Shown here: positions 27,691-37,431 of the stretch, piece after piece
Layout: each line of letters starts with the position of its first letter
Numbering within the stretch: position 1 is the first letter of the stretch
Source of the DNA: a candidate division Zixibacteria bacterium CG_4_9_14_3_um_filter_46_8
GTDB lineage: Bacteria; Zixibacteria; MSB-5A5; UM-FILTER-46-8
DNA: 43,507 bases
Assembly: GCA_002791595.1 (NCBI GenBank)
Contig: PFXJ01000128.1
Location: forward strand, 26,365 to 69,871
Reading direction: 5' to 3'
The notes under the pieces: model-generated
Seen by the model: the letters and a program-made list of their open reading frames with translations, nothing else
Database searches by the model: none
Told to the model about the DNA's origin: nothing
Translations under genes and position numbers: made by a program

Positions 27691-28515
27691 ATGAAAAGCA
27701 TCCCCGCTTTGATTTTAGTGGGAGTTGCCATTATATGGATCGCAGTCTGGCCATCGATAGGCAACGCTTCGGCAGATATGGGTCCAAATGGAATTCATAA
27801 TTATTTCAATGGGCTATCATATTCGTCGGAGGGAATCGCATTCAGCAATGCGGGGGCAAACAGCTATTTTCCTCAAAATGACAAGGGAGAAAGATCAAAA
27901 TCAGGCGATAAAAAATCTCCTGTTAATGCATTTCTTTATTCGCTGGCAATTCCGGGATTGGGGGAACTCTATGCCGGGTCAAGGCATAAGCCATATATTT
28001 TCCTTTACATTGATATGGTCCTCATTACCAGTGAGATGATTTATTTCCAGGAGGGGCTGAATGGTGAAGCTGCTTATCGACGTTATGCCGACCTGCACTG
28101 GTTCCGGGATCCATTTAACATCTGGTGGAATACGCTTGATTCGGCGACACAGGCGGGCTATTCACATCGCTTGCCTCCCACCAATGATTATGAATATTAC
28201 GAAAACATCGGGAAATATGATCAATTTGTATGGGGCTGGGATGACTTCGTCGTGGACGGCCCGGTCTTGACCCCGCACCGGGAACATTACCTCGAATTGC
28301 GCAAGAAAGCGAACGATAAGTTCGACACCGCCCGAACCTTTATGGTGGTGGCGATGGTGAATCATGTGGTATCGGCATTCGATGCGGCATTTACTGCAAA
28401 ATCGTATAACAAGCGGGGCCAGTCCGATTTCTTCGGCAATGTGAAAATAAGGATGTTGCCGGTAATAGCGGATAATCAGGTTTACCCCCAATTAACATTC
28501 ATCAAAGGTTTCTAA
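27691..28515 (+). CDS. DUF5683-like membrane-associated protein, paralog 1
   Basis: ATG 27691 after GAGGAGG; NAFLYSLAIPGLGELYAGSRHKPYIFLYIDM and MVVAMVNHVVSAFDAAFTAKSYNKRG shared with the next gene. Confidence 0.65.
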   Translation: MKSIPALILVGVAIIWIAVWPSIGNASADMGPNGIHNYFNGLSYSSEGIAFSNAGANSYFPQNDKGERSKSGDKKSPVNAFLYSLAIPGLGELYAGSRHKPYIFLYIDMVLITSEMIYFQEGLNGEAAYRRYADLHWFRDPFNIWWNTLDSATQAGYSHRLPPTNDYEYYENIGKYDQFVWGWDDFVVDGPVLTPHREHYLELRKKANDKFDTARTFMVVAMVNHVVSAFDAAFTAKSYNKRGQSDFFGNVKIRMLPVIADNQVYPQLTFIKGF

Positions 28516-28516
28516 A

Positions 28517-29284
28517 ATGGCAGGCAAAACAGTTCAGATTCTAATGACCATAATTCTGTTCCTCTCCTTCTCGAAGATTGTTTATGCCGAGCAACCGCCG
28601 AAAGTTCGCCAACTGATGATTTCCGAAATCAGTTCGGGGGAAGCAGATGCAAATGGCGATAAAGATTTAAATTGGACTGAACCTGAGAAACAACACAAAG
28701 GGAAATCCGGATTCAAGGCCGGTTTGTTATCAGTAATGCTTCCAGGGGCCGGTGAGTTCTACCTCGGCAACAAATCTCGAGCGGCAGTATTTGTCGGCAC
28801 CGAGGCCGCCATTTGGGGCGGCTACCTCGCATTTCATACCTGGGGCGATTGGCTCAAGAACGATTACAAAAGCTACGCCGCCGAACATGCCGATGCGAAA
28901 GTCTATGGAAAAGATGATAAATTTTTCGACCGAATGCAATTTTACGATAGCCGGGATTGGTTTAATGAAATCGAGGGAGAGAGATACGGTTACCCTTATC
29001 CATATACCGATTATTATTACTGGCACTGGGACAGCCCGGATTCGCGCAAGGAGTTTCGTAAAATCCGCTATAACTCCAAAGCCGCTTTCAGAAATGCAAC
29101 CTTTATGATTGGGGTGGCAGTGGTCAATAGGTTGGCCAGTGTGGTCGATGCGGTATGGTTATCAAGACAGATCAAGAAGGGCGAGGGTTTGGAATTTTAT
29201 GGTGGATGGAGGTTGGATTACAACGCCAATCCGTTTGCTAATAACCCCGATGCCTCGCTGAAACTGAGCAAATCATTTAATTGA
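28517..29284 (+). CDS. DUF5683-like membrane-associated protein, paralog 2
   Basis: KAGLLSVMLPGAGEFYLGNKSRAAVFVGTEAA and MIGVAVVNRLASVVDAVWLSRQIKKGEG align with paralog 1; starts 1 nt after it ends. Confidence 0.65.
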   Translation: MAGKTVQILMTIILFLSFSKIVYAEQPPKVRQLMISEISSGEADANGDKDLNWTEPEKQHKGKSGFKAGLLSVMLPGAGEFYLGNKSRAAVFVGTEAAIWGGYLAFHTWGDWLKNDYKSYAAEHADAKVYGKDDKFFDRMQFYDSRDWFNEIEGERYGYPYPYTDYYYWHWDSPDSRKEFRKIRYNSKAAFRNATFMIGVAVVNRLASVVDAVWLSRQIKKGEGLEFYGGWRLDYNANPFANNPDASLKLSKSFN

Positions 29285-30252
29285 GCCTTGATTGTGTGAG
29301 CAGAGGTCCCAAATACTGTCTTATCCTCTTACTTGCATTCAGCCTGCCATATATTTCCTGCAGTGGCGCTGGCAGATATGAACCTGGAGTTATCACCCAA
29401 CAAAATCCCCCCAGGGGTTTCGAATTAGTTAGATATATTGGTCCGACAATCGAAGGCGGCGCTGACCTCTATTCGCCTTGCGATATCGCTTTTGATGTGG
29501 ACGGGCAGATGTTCATCTGCGACAATGGCAATCATCGAATATTGAAACTGGGCCGCCAGCTCGCTTTCATCAAGGAAATCGGAGGTTTCGGAAATGGCAA
29601 TGAACAGCTTGCAAACCCAATAGCGATAGTTTTTGATAATGGGCTGACGCTTATGGTTGCTGACACCCAAAAACGACGTATCTCGCGCTTCGATCGGAAT
29701 TTGAATTTCATCGATTTTTTCCTCGAGTATAAATCGGCGGAAGCCTTCGCCAATATCGGAAAACCCTCCGGAATTCATATTGGCCGCAATGGGGATATTT
29801 ATCTCAGCGACGACGATAACAATAGGGTGTTGGTCTTGGACAGCTTCTATAACCTCCAATCCGAAATCGGGGGATTTGGATATGGAAATGGCGAACTTTC
29901 TTCCCCTGCCGGCTTGGTCACAGATCAATCGGATAACCTCCTGGTTGCTGATTCCCGGAATGGCAGAATTGCCGTTTATAACAGCGTCGGAGGGTATTCT
30001 GGCGATTTTGGAAGAGACCGCCTTCGATACCCAATCGATATTGCCATTGACCCCGCCGGCTACATCTACGTTTCGGATCGCAATCTGAAGTCAGTGCTGG
30101 TATTCTCGCGCTCCGGAAAATATACTATTGAAAGCTCATCTTATGGAAGCTTCCTCGATGAACCAGCCGGAATTCATATTCATTCTGATGGCTACATCTA
30201 TGTTGCAGATCGGGCTTCGAACCGAATTGCGGTATTAAACATTATCAGATAA
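29281..30252 (+). CDS. NHL-repeat / six-bladed beta-propeller lipoprotein
   Basis: Lipobox SLPYISC; repeated LxxPxxIAxDxxGxxxVxDxxNxRI units (SPCDIAFDVDGQMFICDNGNHRILKL, SPAGLVTDQSDNLLVADSRNGRIAVY, YPIDIAIDPAGYIYVSDRNLKSVLVF). Confidence 0.85.
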   Translation: MSLDCVSRGPKYCLILLLAFSLPYISCSGAGRYEPGVITQQNPPRGFELVRYIGPTIEGGADLYSPCDIAFDVDGQMFICDNGNHRILKLGRQLAFIKEIGGFGNGNEQLANPIAIVFDNGLTLMVADTQKRRISRFDRNLNFIDFFLEYKSAEAFANIGKPSGIHIGRNGDIYLSDDDNNRVLVLDSFYNLQSEIGGFGYGNGELSSPAGLVTDQSDNLLVADSRNGRIAVYNSVGGYSGDFGRDRLRYPIDIAIDPAGYIYVSDRNLKSVLVFSRSGKYTIESSSYGSFLDEPAGIHIHSDGYIYVADRASNRIAVLNIIR

Positions 30253-30263
30253 CCGATGGTGGT

Positions 30264-33200
30264 TTGCTGTTGTCGGCCTCGAAAATCCCCGTTTTTCTTT
30301 TCTTACTGACTATTCTCTTAGCAAAATCCTCATCTTCAAACGCCACTCAGAGGACAGAAGTTGCCCTGAATGGAGATAATTCGACCGGGCCTTATCTCAT
30401 CTCCCATGACCCGATTGCCATGGGAAGCGATTCGATATGGGTGGATGAAGTGCTTTTCCAGAAAAGCGAAAATTATAGCATCGATTACGATAGAGGTTTC
30501 ATCATCACTTCACAACCGGTGCCAAGCTCATCGACGATCAGGGCCAGTTATATCGCCATCTATTCGCGTTTGAATAATCCCCATTATTTGTACAAACCGC
30601 TATCGATTGACCTAAAAAGCGCATTTCCACCGGATTCTTCAAGGCCCGCATTGCAATCAGAAAAACCGCCCAGCTTCTACAGTCCAGGTCTTAATATCGG
30701 CGGCAGCAAATCACTTTCAATCGAGTTTGGCAGTAGCTTGAATCCCGATATAAACCAGGCGCTCGATTTATCAATAAGGGGTCCTGTCGTTAGGGGAGTG
30801 AATGCAACCGCTTTTGTTTCCGACCGGGGTATTCCGGTTGCTTCCGGCGGCACCAGCACTATTGAAGAGCTGGACAAATTCTTTATCAATATCACTGCCA
30901 AAAATTTCAGCGCCACCCTGGGCGACTTTTATGTCGATTTCAATAGCCTGGAGTTAGCGCGATACAATAAAAAATTGAAAGGGCTGGCTCTCAATTATGA
31001 TGATCAGATTAATCAGGGTTCTATCTCAGCATCTTCATCTTCTGGGCGTTTCACCGTGAATCGTTTTAATGGCCGTGAGGGCGACCAGGGACCTTATCTT
31101 CTCTTCGATCCATCCGGTTCCCGCAGTTTAACCGTGCTGCCCGGCACCGAGACCGTTTTCATCAATGGTGAAAAATTGACTCGTGGATCCGACAACGATT
31201 ATGTCATCGATTATCAGAACGCTCATATCACCTTTACGCCAAAAAGATTAGTAACTTCCGATTCGCGCATCGAGGTTGAATTTGAATATTCGAATCGAGA
31301 ATTTTCACGAGGATTTTATGCTTCGCGATTTCACCGCAGCAACCGTGAGGGTCGATTCGCATTCGGGGCCACAGTCATTGCCGAAATCGATGATAAAAAT
31401 GGGCCACTGAGCGCGGCCTTATCCGATGAGGATCGCCAAGCTATCAAGGATTCCGGGATCGGAGAATATGCGCTCAAATCGGGTGTGGAGTATAAGGGAC
31501 CTGGCCAGGGAGAGTATAATCAGGCCGTCGATTCGACCGGATATATCTACTATCTCTATGTGGGGCCAGATTCCGGGGAGTATCATATCCAATTCTCCAA
31601 TCTTGGTTATGGCAAAGGCGATTATACATATATTGGCCGAGGCATCTATTCATTTGTCGGAGTATTGAAGGGCGATTATGCTCCAGTTGTTAAACTTCCA
31701 GTCCCCAGATCGCAATATCTTTATGGATTCGATGGTTCATTCAATCCAAATGATAATGTCAACTTTCAAATCGAAAGCGCTTATACGCGCAACAATAGAA
31801 ATCTTTTTCTGGGAGATAATGGCGTTATTGATGATCCTGCCTTAATACTGCGAGGAAAGGCCGTCACAAAACCTTCATCTTCCTTATTGCCCGATGAAGT
31901 TGTTTTGTCGGGCAACTATCGCCATACCGCCCGGAATTTTGCCCCTTTTGCGGAATTCCGCGCGGCAGATTATTATAACAAATGGAATCTTCTTCCCAAT
32001 TACAGTTCCGTTACCGAAGATGCGGGCGAGGGTGCCTTATCTACGTCATACGGCAGCCGATGCAGCTTTGACTTCGAGGGCGGGCGGTTGTCGAGGGCAT
32101 CGGAAGGTTACTCTGACCGTTGGTCGGCTGGCGCCGCAGTTGAACTTCCGCTTCAGTCTAAGCTACACGGCAATTTCCGTCAATCGGATCATCGGTCCAA
32201 GGCGGACTCTTTATCCAGCTATTTCAATTTAAAGGGAACGCTTCAGGAATTCGATTCACAGTATGAGTTCCGTCAATGGCTATTCAAACCTTCATTGGGT
32301 TATAAATTCCGCAATAATGAGAATTATGAAAACGAGATTCTTCGCGATGGCGTCAGATATAACATCTATGAAACGGGATTAGCGTTCTATGCGCACAAGA
32401 GGATCACCAATACCGTCACCTACTCCCTGCAAAGAGATGATGAATATGCTGGAAAGTGGTTAAGAAAAGATGAAGCAATTACTCTAACTGAGCAAATCGC
32501 GCTGGCGGATATCCCCGCCGGGCTTACCCTGAATTACGAATACACTTTTCGTAACAAAAGATTCAAGGAAATTGCCGGAACCAACAGTCGCCAGAACCTG
32601 TCCTACTTGACCAGCGGTTTTAATTCCGGGCCATTCTCAATCGAATATAATCATAAATATAATCGGATGCGCGCCGCCTTGAAAATACGTCGCTATATAT
32701 TGGTGGACGAAGGCACAGGCGATTATAGCTACGAAAACGGCGAATATGTGCTTGACCCGTTCGGAAATTACATCTCGGTGTTGGAGGAAGCCGGCGATTT
32801 CCGCCCGATATCGGAAGTGGAGAATGCATTTTTCTTCAAATTTGACGGCAGAAGAGCCAAAGATGATTCGTCATATCTCCGGCAATTCAAATCGGAAACC
32901 TCGTTGGATTTCAATCAGAGGTCGGAAGAGACCGGCATCAAGTTCGTCGATATGATTAATCCGTGGCGCAATATGAACCCTGCGCTTCTTGTCAGCGAGC
33001 AACTACGCTTTATCCAGGACGTTTACCTGCTCCCCGTGAACACAAAGATCAAAAGAGAGATTCGTCTAAGGTATGCTCAAACGCTCATTGTCGCCTCTGG
33101 AGGCAGTTTCGAAAGCGACTTTGACGACAAGCGGTCGGCGGCGGCCAGGCTCCGCCAATCGCTTGGGAAAGGATTTTCTCTGGAAGCCGAATATACTCGC

Positions 33201-33629
33201 GAACATCGGCTGGTGGCGGGCATTGCCGAACTACGGATGGATTCGGATCTGTTGGTGCCGGATATCACTTTCACACCAAATGCCGGCCTTGAAATAGGGA
33301 GCGGCCTCAAGTACCGTAGAGATCGCGAAGTCATCGATGAATTTACGGTCATCCTGTACTCATTGCTTCCCCACATCAGATGGAATTTTTCTCAAAAAGG
33401 CCGTTTTGATTTTAATGCTGAAATTATCAGGGTGCTATCGCCGGATGCACAATTCTTCAACTATCGAATCGCGGAAGGCAATCGGGCTGGCGAAAATTTT
33501 AGATTGACGGTCCGCGGCCTCCTGCGCTTGGGGGAAAATAGCGTGGGAGAGCTAACGTACAATTTTCGAAAACGACCCGATGAAAAGGCGATGCATCTGG
33601 CGAGAGTCGAAGTAAAATATAACTTCTGA
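30264..33629 (+). CDS. Large conserved predicted outer-membrane beta-barrel protein (1121 aa)
   Basis: Hydrophobic N-terminal signal; RGPVVRGVNATAFVSDRGIPVASGGTSTIEELDKFFINITAKNFSATLGDFYVDF; VLPGTETVFINGEKLTRGSDNDYVIDYQNAHITFTPKRLVTSDSRIEVEFEYS; alternating-polarity C-terminal region ending VEVKYNF. Confidence 0.65.
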   Translation: MLLSASKIPVFLFLLTILLAKSSSSNATQRTEVALNGDNSTGPYLISHDPIAMGSDSIWVDEVLFQKSENYSIDYDRGFIITSQPVPSSSTIRASYIAIYSRLNNPHYLYKPLSIDLKSAFPPDSSRPALQSEKPPSFYSPGLNIGGSKSLSIEFGSSLNPDINQALDLSIRGPVVRGVNATAFVSDRGIPVASGGTSTIEELDKFFINITAKNFSATLGDFYVDFNSLELARYNKKLKGLALNYDDQINQGSISASSSSGRFTVNRFNGREGDQGPYLLFDPSGSRSLTVLPGTETVFINGEKLTRGSDNDYVIDYQNAHITFTPKRLVTSDSRIEVEFEYSNREFSRGFYASRFHRSNREGRFAFGATVIAEIDDKNGPLSAALSDEDRQAIKDSGIGEYALKSGVEYKGPGQGEYNQAVDSTGYIYYLYVGPDSGEYHIQFSNLGYGKGDYTYIGRGIYSFVGVLKGDYAPVVKLPVPRSQYLYGFDGSFNPNDNVNFQIESAYTRNNRNLFLGDNGVIDDPALILRGKAVTKPSSSLLPDEVVLSGNYRHTARNFAPFAEFRAADYYNKWNLLPNYSSVTEDAGEGALSTSYGSRCSFDFEGGRLSRASEGYSDRWSAGAAVELPLQSKLHGNFRQSDHRSKADSLSSYFNLKGTLQEFDSQYEFRQWLFKPSLGYKFRNNENYENEILRDGVRYNIYETGLAFYAHKRITNTVTYSLQRDDEYAGKWLRKDEAITLTEQIALADIPAGLTLNYEYTFRNKRFKEIAGTNSRQNLSYLTSGFNSGPFSIEYNHKYNRMRAALKIRRYILVDEGTGDYSYENGEYVLDPFGNYISVLEEAGDFRPISEVENAFFFKFDGRRAKDDSSYLRQFKSETSLDFNQRSEETGIKFVDMINPWRNMNPALLVSEQLRFIQDVYLLPVNTKIKREIRLRYAQTLIVASGGSFESDFDDKRSAAARLRQSLGKGFSLEAEYTREHRLVAGIAELRMDSDLLVPDITFTPNAGLEIGSGLKYRRDREVIDEFTVILYSLLPHIRWNFSQKGRFDFNAEIIRVLSPDAQFFNYRIAEGNRAGENFRLTVRGLLRLGENSVGELTYNFRKRPDEKAMHLARVEVKYNF

Positions 33630-35368
33630 TGATAAAATCAATTTTTAGAATAAGCTTCTCATTGCTTATAGTATTAGTATCGACAGTTGCTTTTGGCCAC
33701 GCCGGAACTGGTGAAATAATATTCGCAGGCAACAAGGCCATTTCATCATCAGAATTAAGGCAGTCTCTAAAGCTGGATGACAGCCTCGATTCGTTATCAA
33801 TAATAACTAACTTATCAAGCGAAATTGCGGGAGTCTATCAGTCCCTCGGTTATTGGAATTGCTTATCCAAAATAAAGTTATCGACCGATAGCATTGGGGA
33901 GCGGGTAATCTCAATTGCCATCAGAGAGGGCGAGACTTTTACATATAATAAGATCAAATTCGATGGTTTGCGATATGTCCCGGCCGCACTTTTGTTTTCG
34001 CAGACCGGCAGCATTGACGGGAGAACCGCATCCCTGATAACATTAAACAGCTATATCGACAATCTATTGGAATTCTTTGCCGAATATGGTTACCCCTTTG
34101 CCACCATAACTGCCCGTGAGTTCAATATCGATTCCGAGAATCAGGAAGTAGCGCTTACCTTATTTGTGAATGAAGGACCAATAGTTGAAATTGATACGGT
34201 AATTGTATTGGGCAATCGAGTGACATCGGATAATGTCATCCGAAGGGAAATCCAACTGCCCCCCGGCTCCACTTTCAAACAGCATCGCTTGAATTCTTCG
34301 GTAGCGCGCATAAATCGGCTTGGATATATTACCGTTAGTGACCCTCCCCAGCTTTACTTCCGAGGCGAACCTCGCCAAGGAGTTCTGGTTTTTCAGATTG
34401 CAGAAAATAAGACGTCCCATATTGATGGAATTCTTGGCTATGTTCCTTCAACGGGATCGGGCAAAGAATATCTTACGGGTATGATGGAAATTGTTCTTGA
34501 TAATATAATGGGCACTGGGCGAAAAGCACAGATTTACTATGAGTCCACAAACCCAAAATCCAAGGAATTAAAATTCGCTTATACCGAACCTTATCTTCTA
34601 GGAACGCCGCTTGACTGGACCCTGCGATTCGATCAGGTCGATCGGGACAGCACCTTTATCAGGGTTTCCGCGCAAATGGATTTTCGCTATCGCCTGGGAC
34701 CGGGAACCGACTTAAATCTCTCGCTGATTGCCGAGAGAATTACTCCAGGTCAGTCTGGTTTTGCGCCCGAAGAACGTTACACTGGGTACTCCACTTCTGT
34801 TGGCGTGGTCGGAGAGTATTTCGATTACCCGGATAATCCGCGAAAAGGCTATGCTTTCGATGTCTCTGCCAGGTATATCAAGAGAATTTATCCAACGACC
34901 TTTAATTACGTTCCCCTCGATCCGGAAATTAACCGGACCGCCGGGGAAGTAAGAAGCTTCATTGCGCTTGGCCTTTCTCGAAATTCCATCCTATTTTTCC
35001 TGGGAGGAGTTGCTGGCATCACCGGCGGGAATCAATATCTGCCGGTCTCGGAAAGATACAATATTGGAGGCCGAAGGAGTGTCAGAGGATACCTTGAAGG
35101 TCGCCATTATGGTGCCATAGTCAGTTTCATCCGTAGCGAATACCGGATTCTGTCAGGACGTGATGGACGGATTTTCTTGTTTTCAGATAATGGTTACTAT
35201 TATTTTAGGGATCGGGATGGGCGCCAGGCAGATGACGTTCTCTCTGGCTTCGGATTTGGCGCCGCATCCAAGACACGATTAGGCATTGTTTCGGCTGAAT
35301 TCGCCTGGGGCCGCGGCGATTCCTTTGGAGAAGGTAAGTTCCATTTCGGGATTGAAAATAGATTTTGA
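33629..35368 (+). CDS. BamA/TamA-family outer-membrane protein with about three POTRA domains
   Basis: POTRA-like segments (GTGEIIFAGNKAISSSELRQSL; YNKIKFDGLRYVPAALL; EIDTVIVLGNRVTSDNVIRREIQLPPGSTF); GGRRSVRGYLEGRHYG; C-terminus FHFGIENRF. Confidence 0.88.
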   Translation: MIKSIFRISFSLLIVLVSTVAFGHAGTGEIIFAGNKAISSSELRQSLKLDDSLDSLSIITNLSSEIAGVYQSLGYWNCLSKIKLSTDSIGERVISIAIREGETFTYNKIKFDGLRYVPAALLFSQTGSIDGRTASLITLNSYIDNLLEFFAEYGYPFATITAREFNIDSENQEVALTLFVNEGPIVEIDTVIVLGNRVTSDNVIRREIQLPPGSTFKQHRLNSSVARINRLGYITVSDPPQLYFRGEPRQGVLVFQIAENKTSHIDGILGYVPSTGSGKEYLTGMMEIVLDNIMGTGRKAQIYYESTNPKSKELKFAYTEPYLLGTPLDWTLRFDQVDRDSTFIRVSAQMDFRYRLGPGTDLNLSLIAERITPGQSGFAPEERYTGYSTSVGVVGEYFDYPDNPRKGYAFDVSARYIKRIYPTTFNYVPLDPEINRTAGEVRSFIALGLSRNSILFFLGGVAGITGGNQYLPVSERYNIGGRRSVRGYLEGRHYGAIVSFIRSEYRILSGRDGRIFLFSDNGYYYFRDRDGRQADDVLSGFGFGAASKTRLGIVSAEFAWGRGDSFGEGKFHFGIENRF

Positions 35369-36198
35369 ACCTTACGGGAGTAATTAGGATAGTTCGCCCT
35401 CTCAATGGGCTGATTTCATCTTCGACCGTATGGATTTCATTCTTAATTGCCGGCGGCGATTACAGGAGTGGTGACGGAATTTTGGCGGCAATCGCCGCTT
35501 TCCTATTCACCGGTTTTGCCAATACTGTCAATGATATTGCCGATATAAAGATCGATAAGATAAATCGACCCTCAAGACCTTTACCCTCCAATTCAATTTC
35601 AATCGGGGCGGCTTATTATGAATCTTTCTTTCTGGGTATGATGGCCATAATGATAAGCGCTTTGCTTAGCCCTATGAACTTCTTGATTGGCGCTGTCGCT
35701 TTGGCATTTATGTTAATCTATAGCCTACGTTTGAAGCTTACGACGCTTTGGGGCAATCTAACGGTAAGCATAATTGCCGCATCAGCTTTCCTTTATGGGG
35801 GAGCTGCTCAGGACAGCCTTAACCCCACTCTTCTACCGGCTTTAATGGCGTTTTTGCTCCACCTTGGACGAGAGATAACTAAAGATATCGAGGATAAAAG
35901 AGGTGATCAGGAGCTTGGAGCGCGAACACTGCCGATCAGATGCGGCGACAGGTTTTCAAGATTGTTAACTGCATTTATCCTTTCCATATTTATCATCGCC
36001 ACTATATTCCCCTATATTCTGGGATATTATCATTTTGGTTATCTTGCCTTAGTTCTGATTGTTGACTTGATTTCATTCTATATCATAATCAAGTTGCTTT
36101 TCGCAGAGACCTTGGATGCAAGATTGCTGTCCCAACTACTGAAGATTTCTATGCCGATAGGAATTGGATCCGTATATCTGGGATCCCTGGGAATTTGA
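35365..36198 (+). CDS. UbiA prenyltransferase, geranylgeranylglycerol-phosphate geranylgeranyltransferase (DGGGP synthase)-like
   Basis: FANTVNDIADIKIDKINRPSRPLPSNSIS and LHLGREITKDIEDKRGDQELGARTLPI; multiple transmembrane segments. Confidence 0.8.
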   Translation: MNLTGVIRIVRPLNGLISSSTVWISFLIAGGDYRSGDGILAAIAAFLFTGFANTVNDIADIKIDKINRPSRPLPSNSISIGAAYYESFFLGMMAIMISALLSPMNFLIGAVALAFMLIYSLRLKLTTLWGNLTVSIIAASAFLYGGAAQDSLNPTLLPALMAFLLHLGREITKDIEDKRGDQELGARTLPIRCGDRFSRLLTAFILSIFIIATIFPYILGYYHFGYLALVLIVDLISFYIIIKLLFAETLDARLLSQLLKISMPIGIGSVYLGSLGI

Positions 36199-36333
36199 GC
36201 GAATCATCACCTGCGCATCTTCCTTCAGGACGAATGGCTGACCGGCAGGGGTAATTGCGCCAATTTTCTTGACATTAGCGCTATCTGATAATAAATTCGA
36301 CGAAGGACAATCGTACAATAGAAGGAGGTGAAG

Positions 36334-37422
36334 ATGAAAGGTGTTTATGCTGTAGTTCTTGCAGGCGGAAAGGGGGAACGATTTTGGCCGCTCTCAAGAA
36401 GTAATAATCCGAAGCAATTCCTTAAATTGACTTCTGATAAGTCGATGATACGGGAGACTGTTGATAGGGTAACACCTATGATACCTCTGGAAAATATTTA
36501 CATTGTGACCAGCGAAAACCTCGAAGATAAAATGACCTATCATTTACCAGGCGTCCCGGCAAAAAATATTTTGGTGGAACCGAAAGGCAAAAACACCTGT
36601 ATGGCGATCGGCTATGCCGCCGCTCATATTCATCTGGTTGATCCTGAAGGAGTAATGATTGTTTTATCATGCGATCATCTAATTCGCCCCGTCAATAAAC
36701 TCCTTCAAGTCTTCGAGGCGGCGGTCAAAGTGGCTTCCACCAGCGACTTTTTGATCACTATTGGAGTAGTCCCTACCCGCGCTGAAACCGGCTATGGATA
36801 TATTCAAGTCGCTGATTTATTCAATACGGTTGATGGGATTGATATATATCGGATCAATACTTTCAAGGAAAAACCATCGCGGGTCATAGCTCAGGAATAT
36901 TATTATGACCGCAAGTATTTATGGAATTCAGGGATGTTTATCTGGAGCGTTGGTTCCATAATGAAGGCTTTAGACACATACGCACCCGGGATTAATAACT
37001 GTTTGCAAGGATTTCGTCAATATATGGGAACCGTTCAAGAGGAGTCCCGCAGAAAAGAGATGTACGATAATGTTGAGGACATCTCAATCGACTGCGCTAT
37101 TTTAGAGCGGGCTCATAATGTCCTCACCATAAAATCGGATTTTATATGGGATGACATCGGTTCGTGGCTGGCGCTCGAACGTTTTAAGGGTCGCGATAAG
37201 CACAATAATGTTACAGTTGGCGAATCCTATCTAATTGATACTTATGAAACTACCGTGGTCAATGATGATCAAGAAGGTTTTATTACGACCCTTGGCGTTT
37301 CCGATTTGATCATCGTGAAAACCAATGGCATTGTGATGGTCGCTCATAAGGCTCGTGCCGCTGACATCAAGGATCTTGTTACCCAACTCAGCGAAGAGGA
37401 AGGTCTAAGAAAATACCTTTAG
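36334..37422 (+). CDS. manC: Mannose-1-phosphate guanylyltransferase
   Basis: VVLAGGKGERFWPLSRSNNPKQFLKL, VEPKGKNTCMAIGYAA, FKEKPSR, YLWNSGMFIW. ATG 36334 follows GAAGGAGGTG. Confidence 0.92.
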   Translation: MKGVYAVVLAGGKGERFWPLSRSNNPKQFLKLTSDKSMIRETVDRVTPMIPLENIYIVTSENLEDKMTYHLPGVPAKNILVEPKGKNTCMAIGYAAAHIHLVDPEGVMIVLSCDHLIRPVNKLLQVFEAAVKVASTSDFLITIGVVPTRAETGYGYIQVADLFNTVDGIDIYRINTFKEKPSRVIAQEYYYDRKYLWNSGMFIWSVGSIMKALDTYAPGINNCLQGFRQYMGTVQEESRRKEMYDNVEDISIDCAILERAHNVLTIKSDFIWDDIGSWLALERFKGRDKHNNVTVGESYLIDTYETTVVNDDQEGFITTLGVSDLIIVKTNGIVMVAHKARAADIKDLVTQLSEEEGLRKYL

Positions 37423-37431
37423 GACCGGATC

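Noticed and set aside
30264-33629. Calling the 1121-aa protein SprA/Sov, the T9SS translocon
   Set aside because: Considerably smaller than typical SprA/Sov and only loosely similar motifs were recognised by eye; left as a large OMP pending HHpred.
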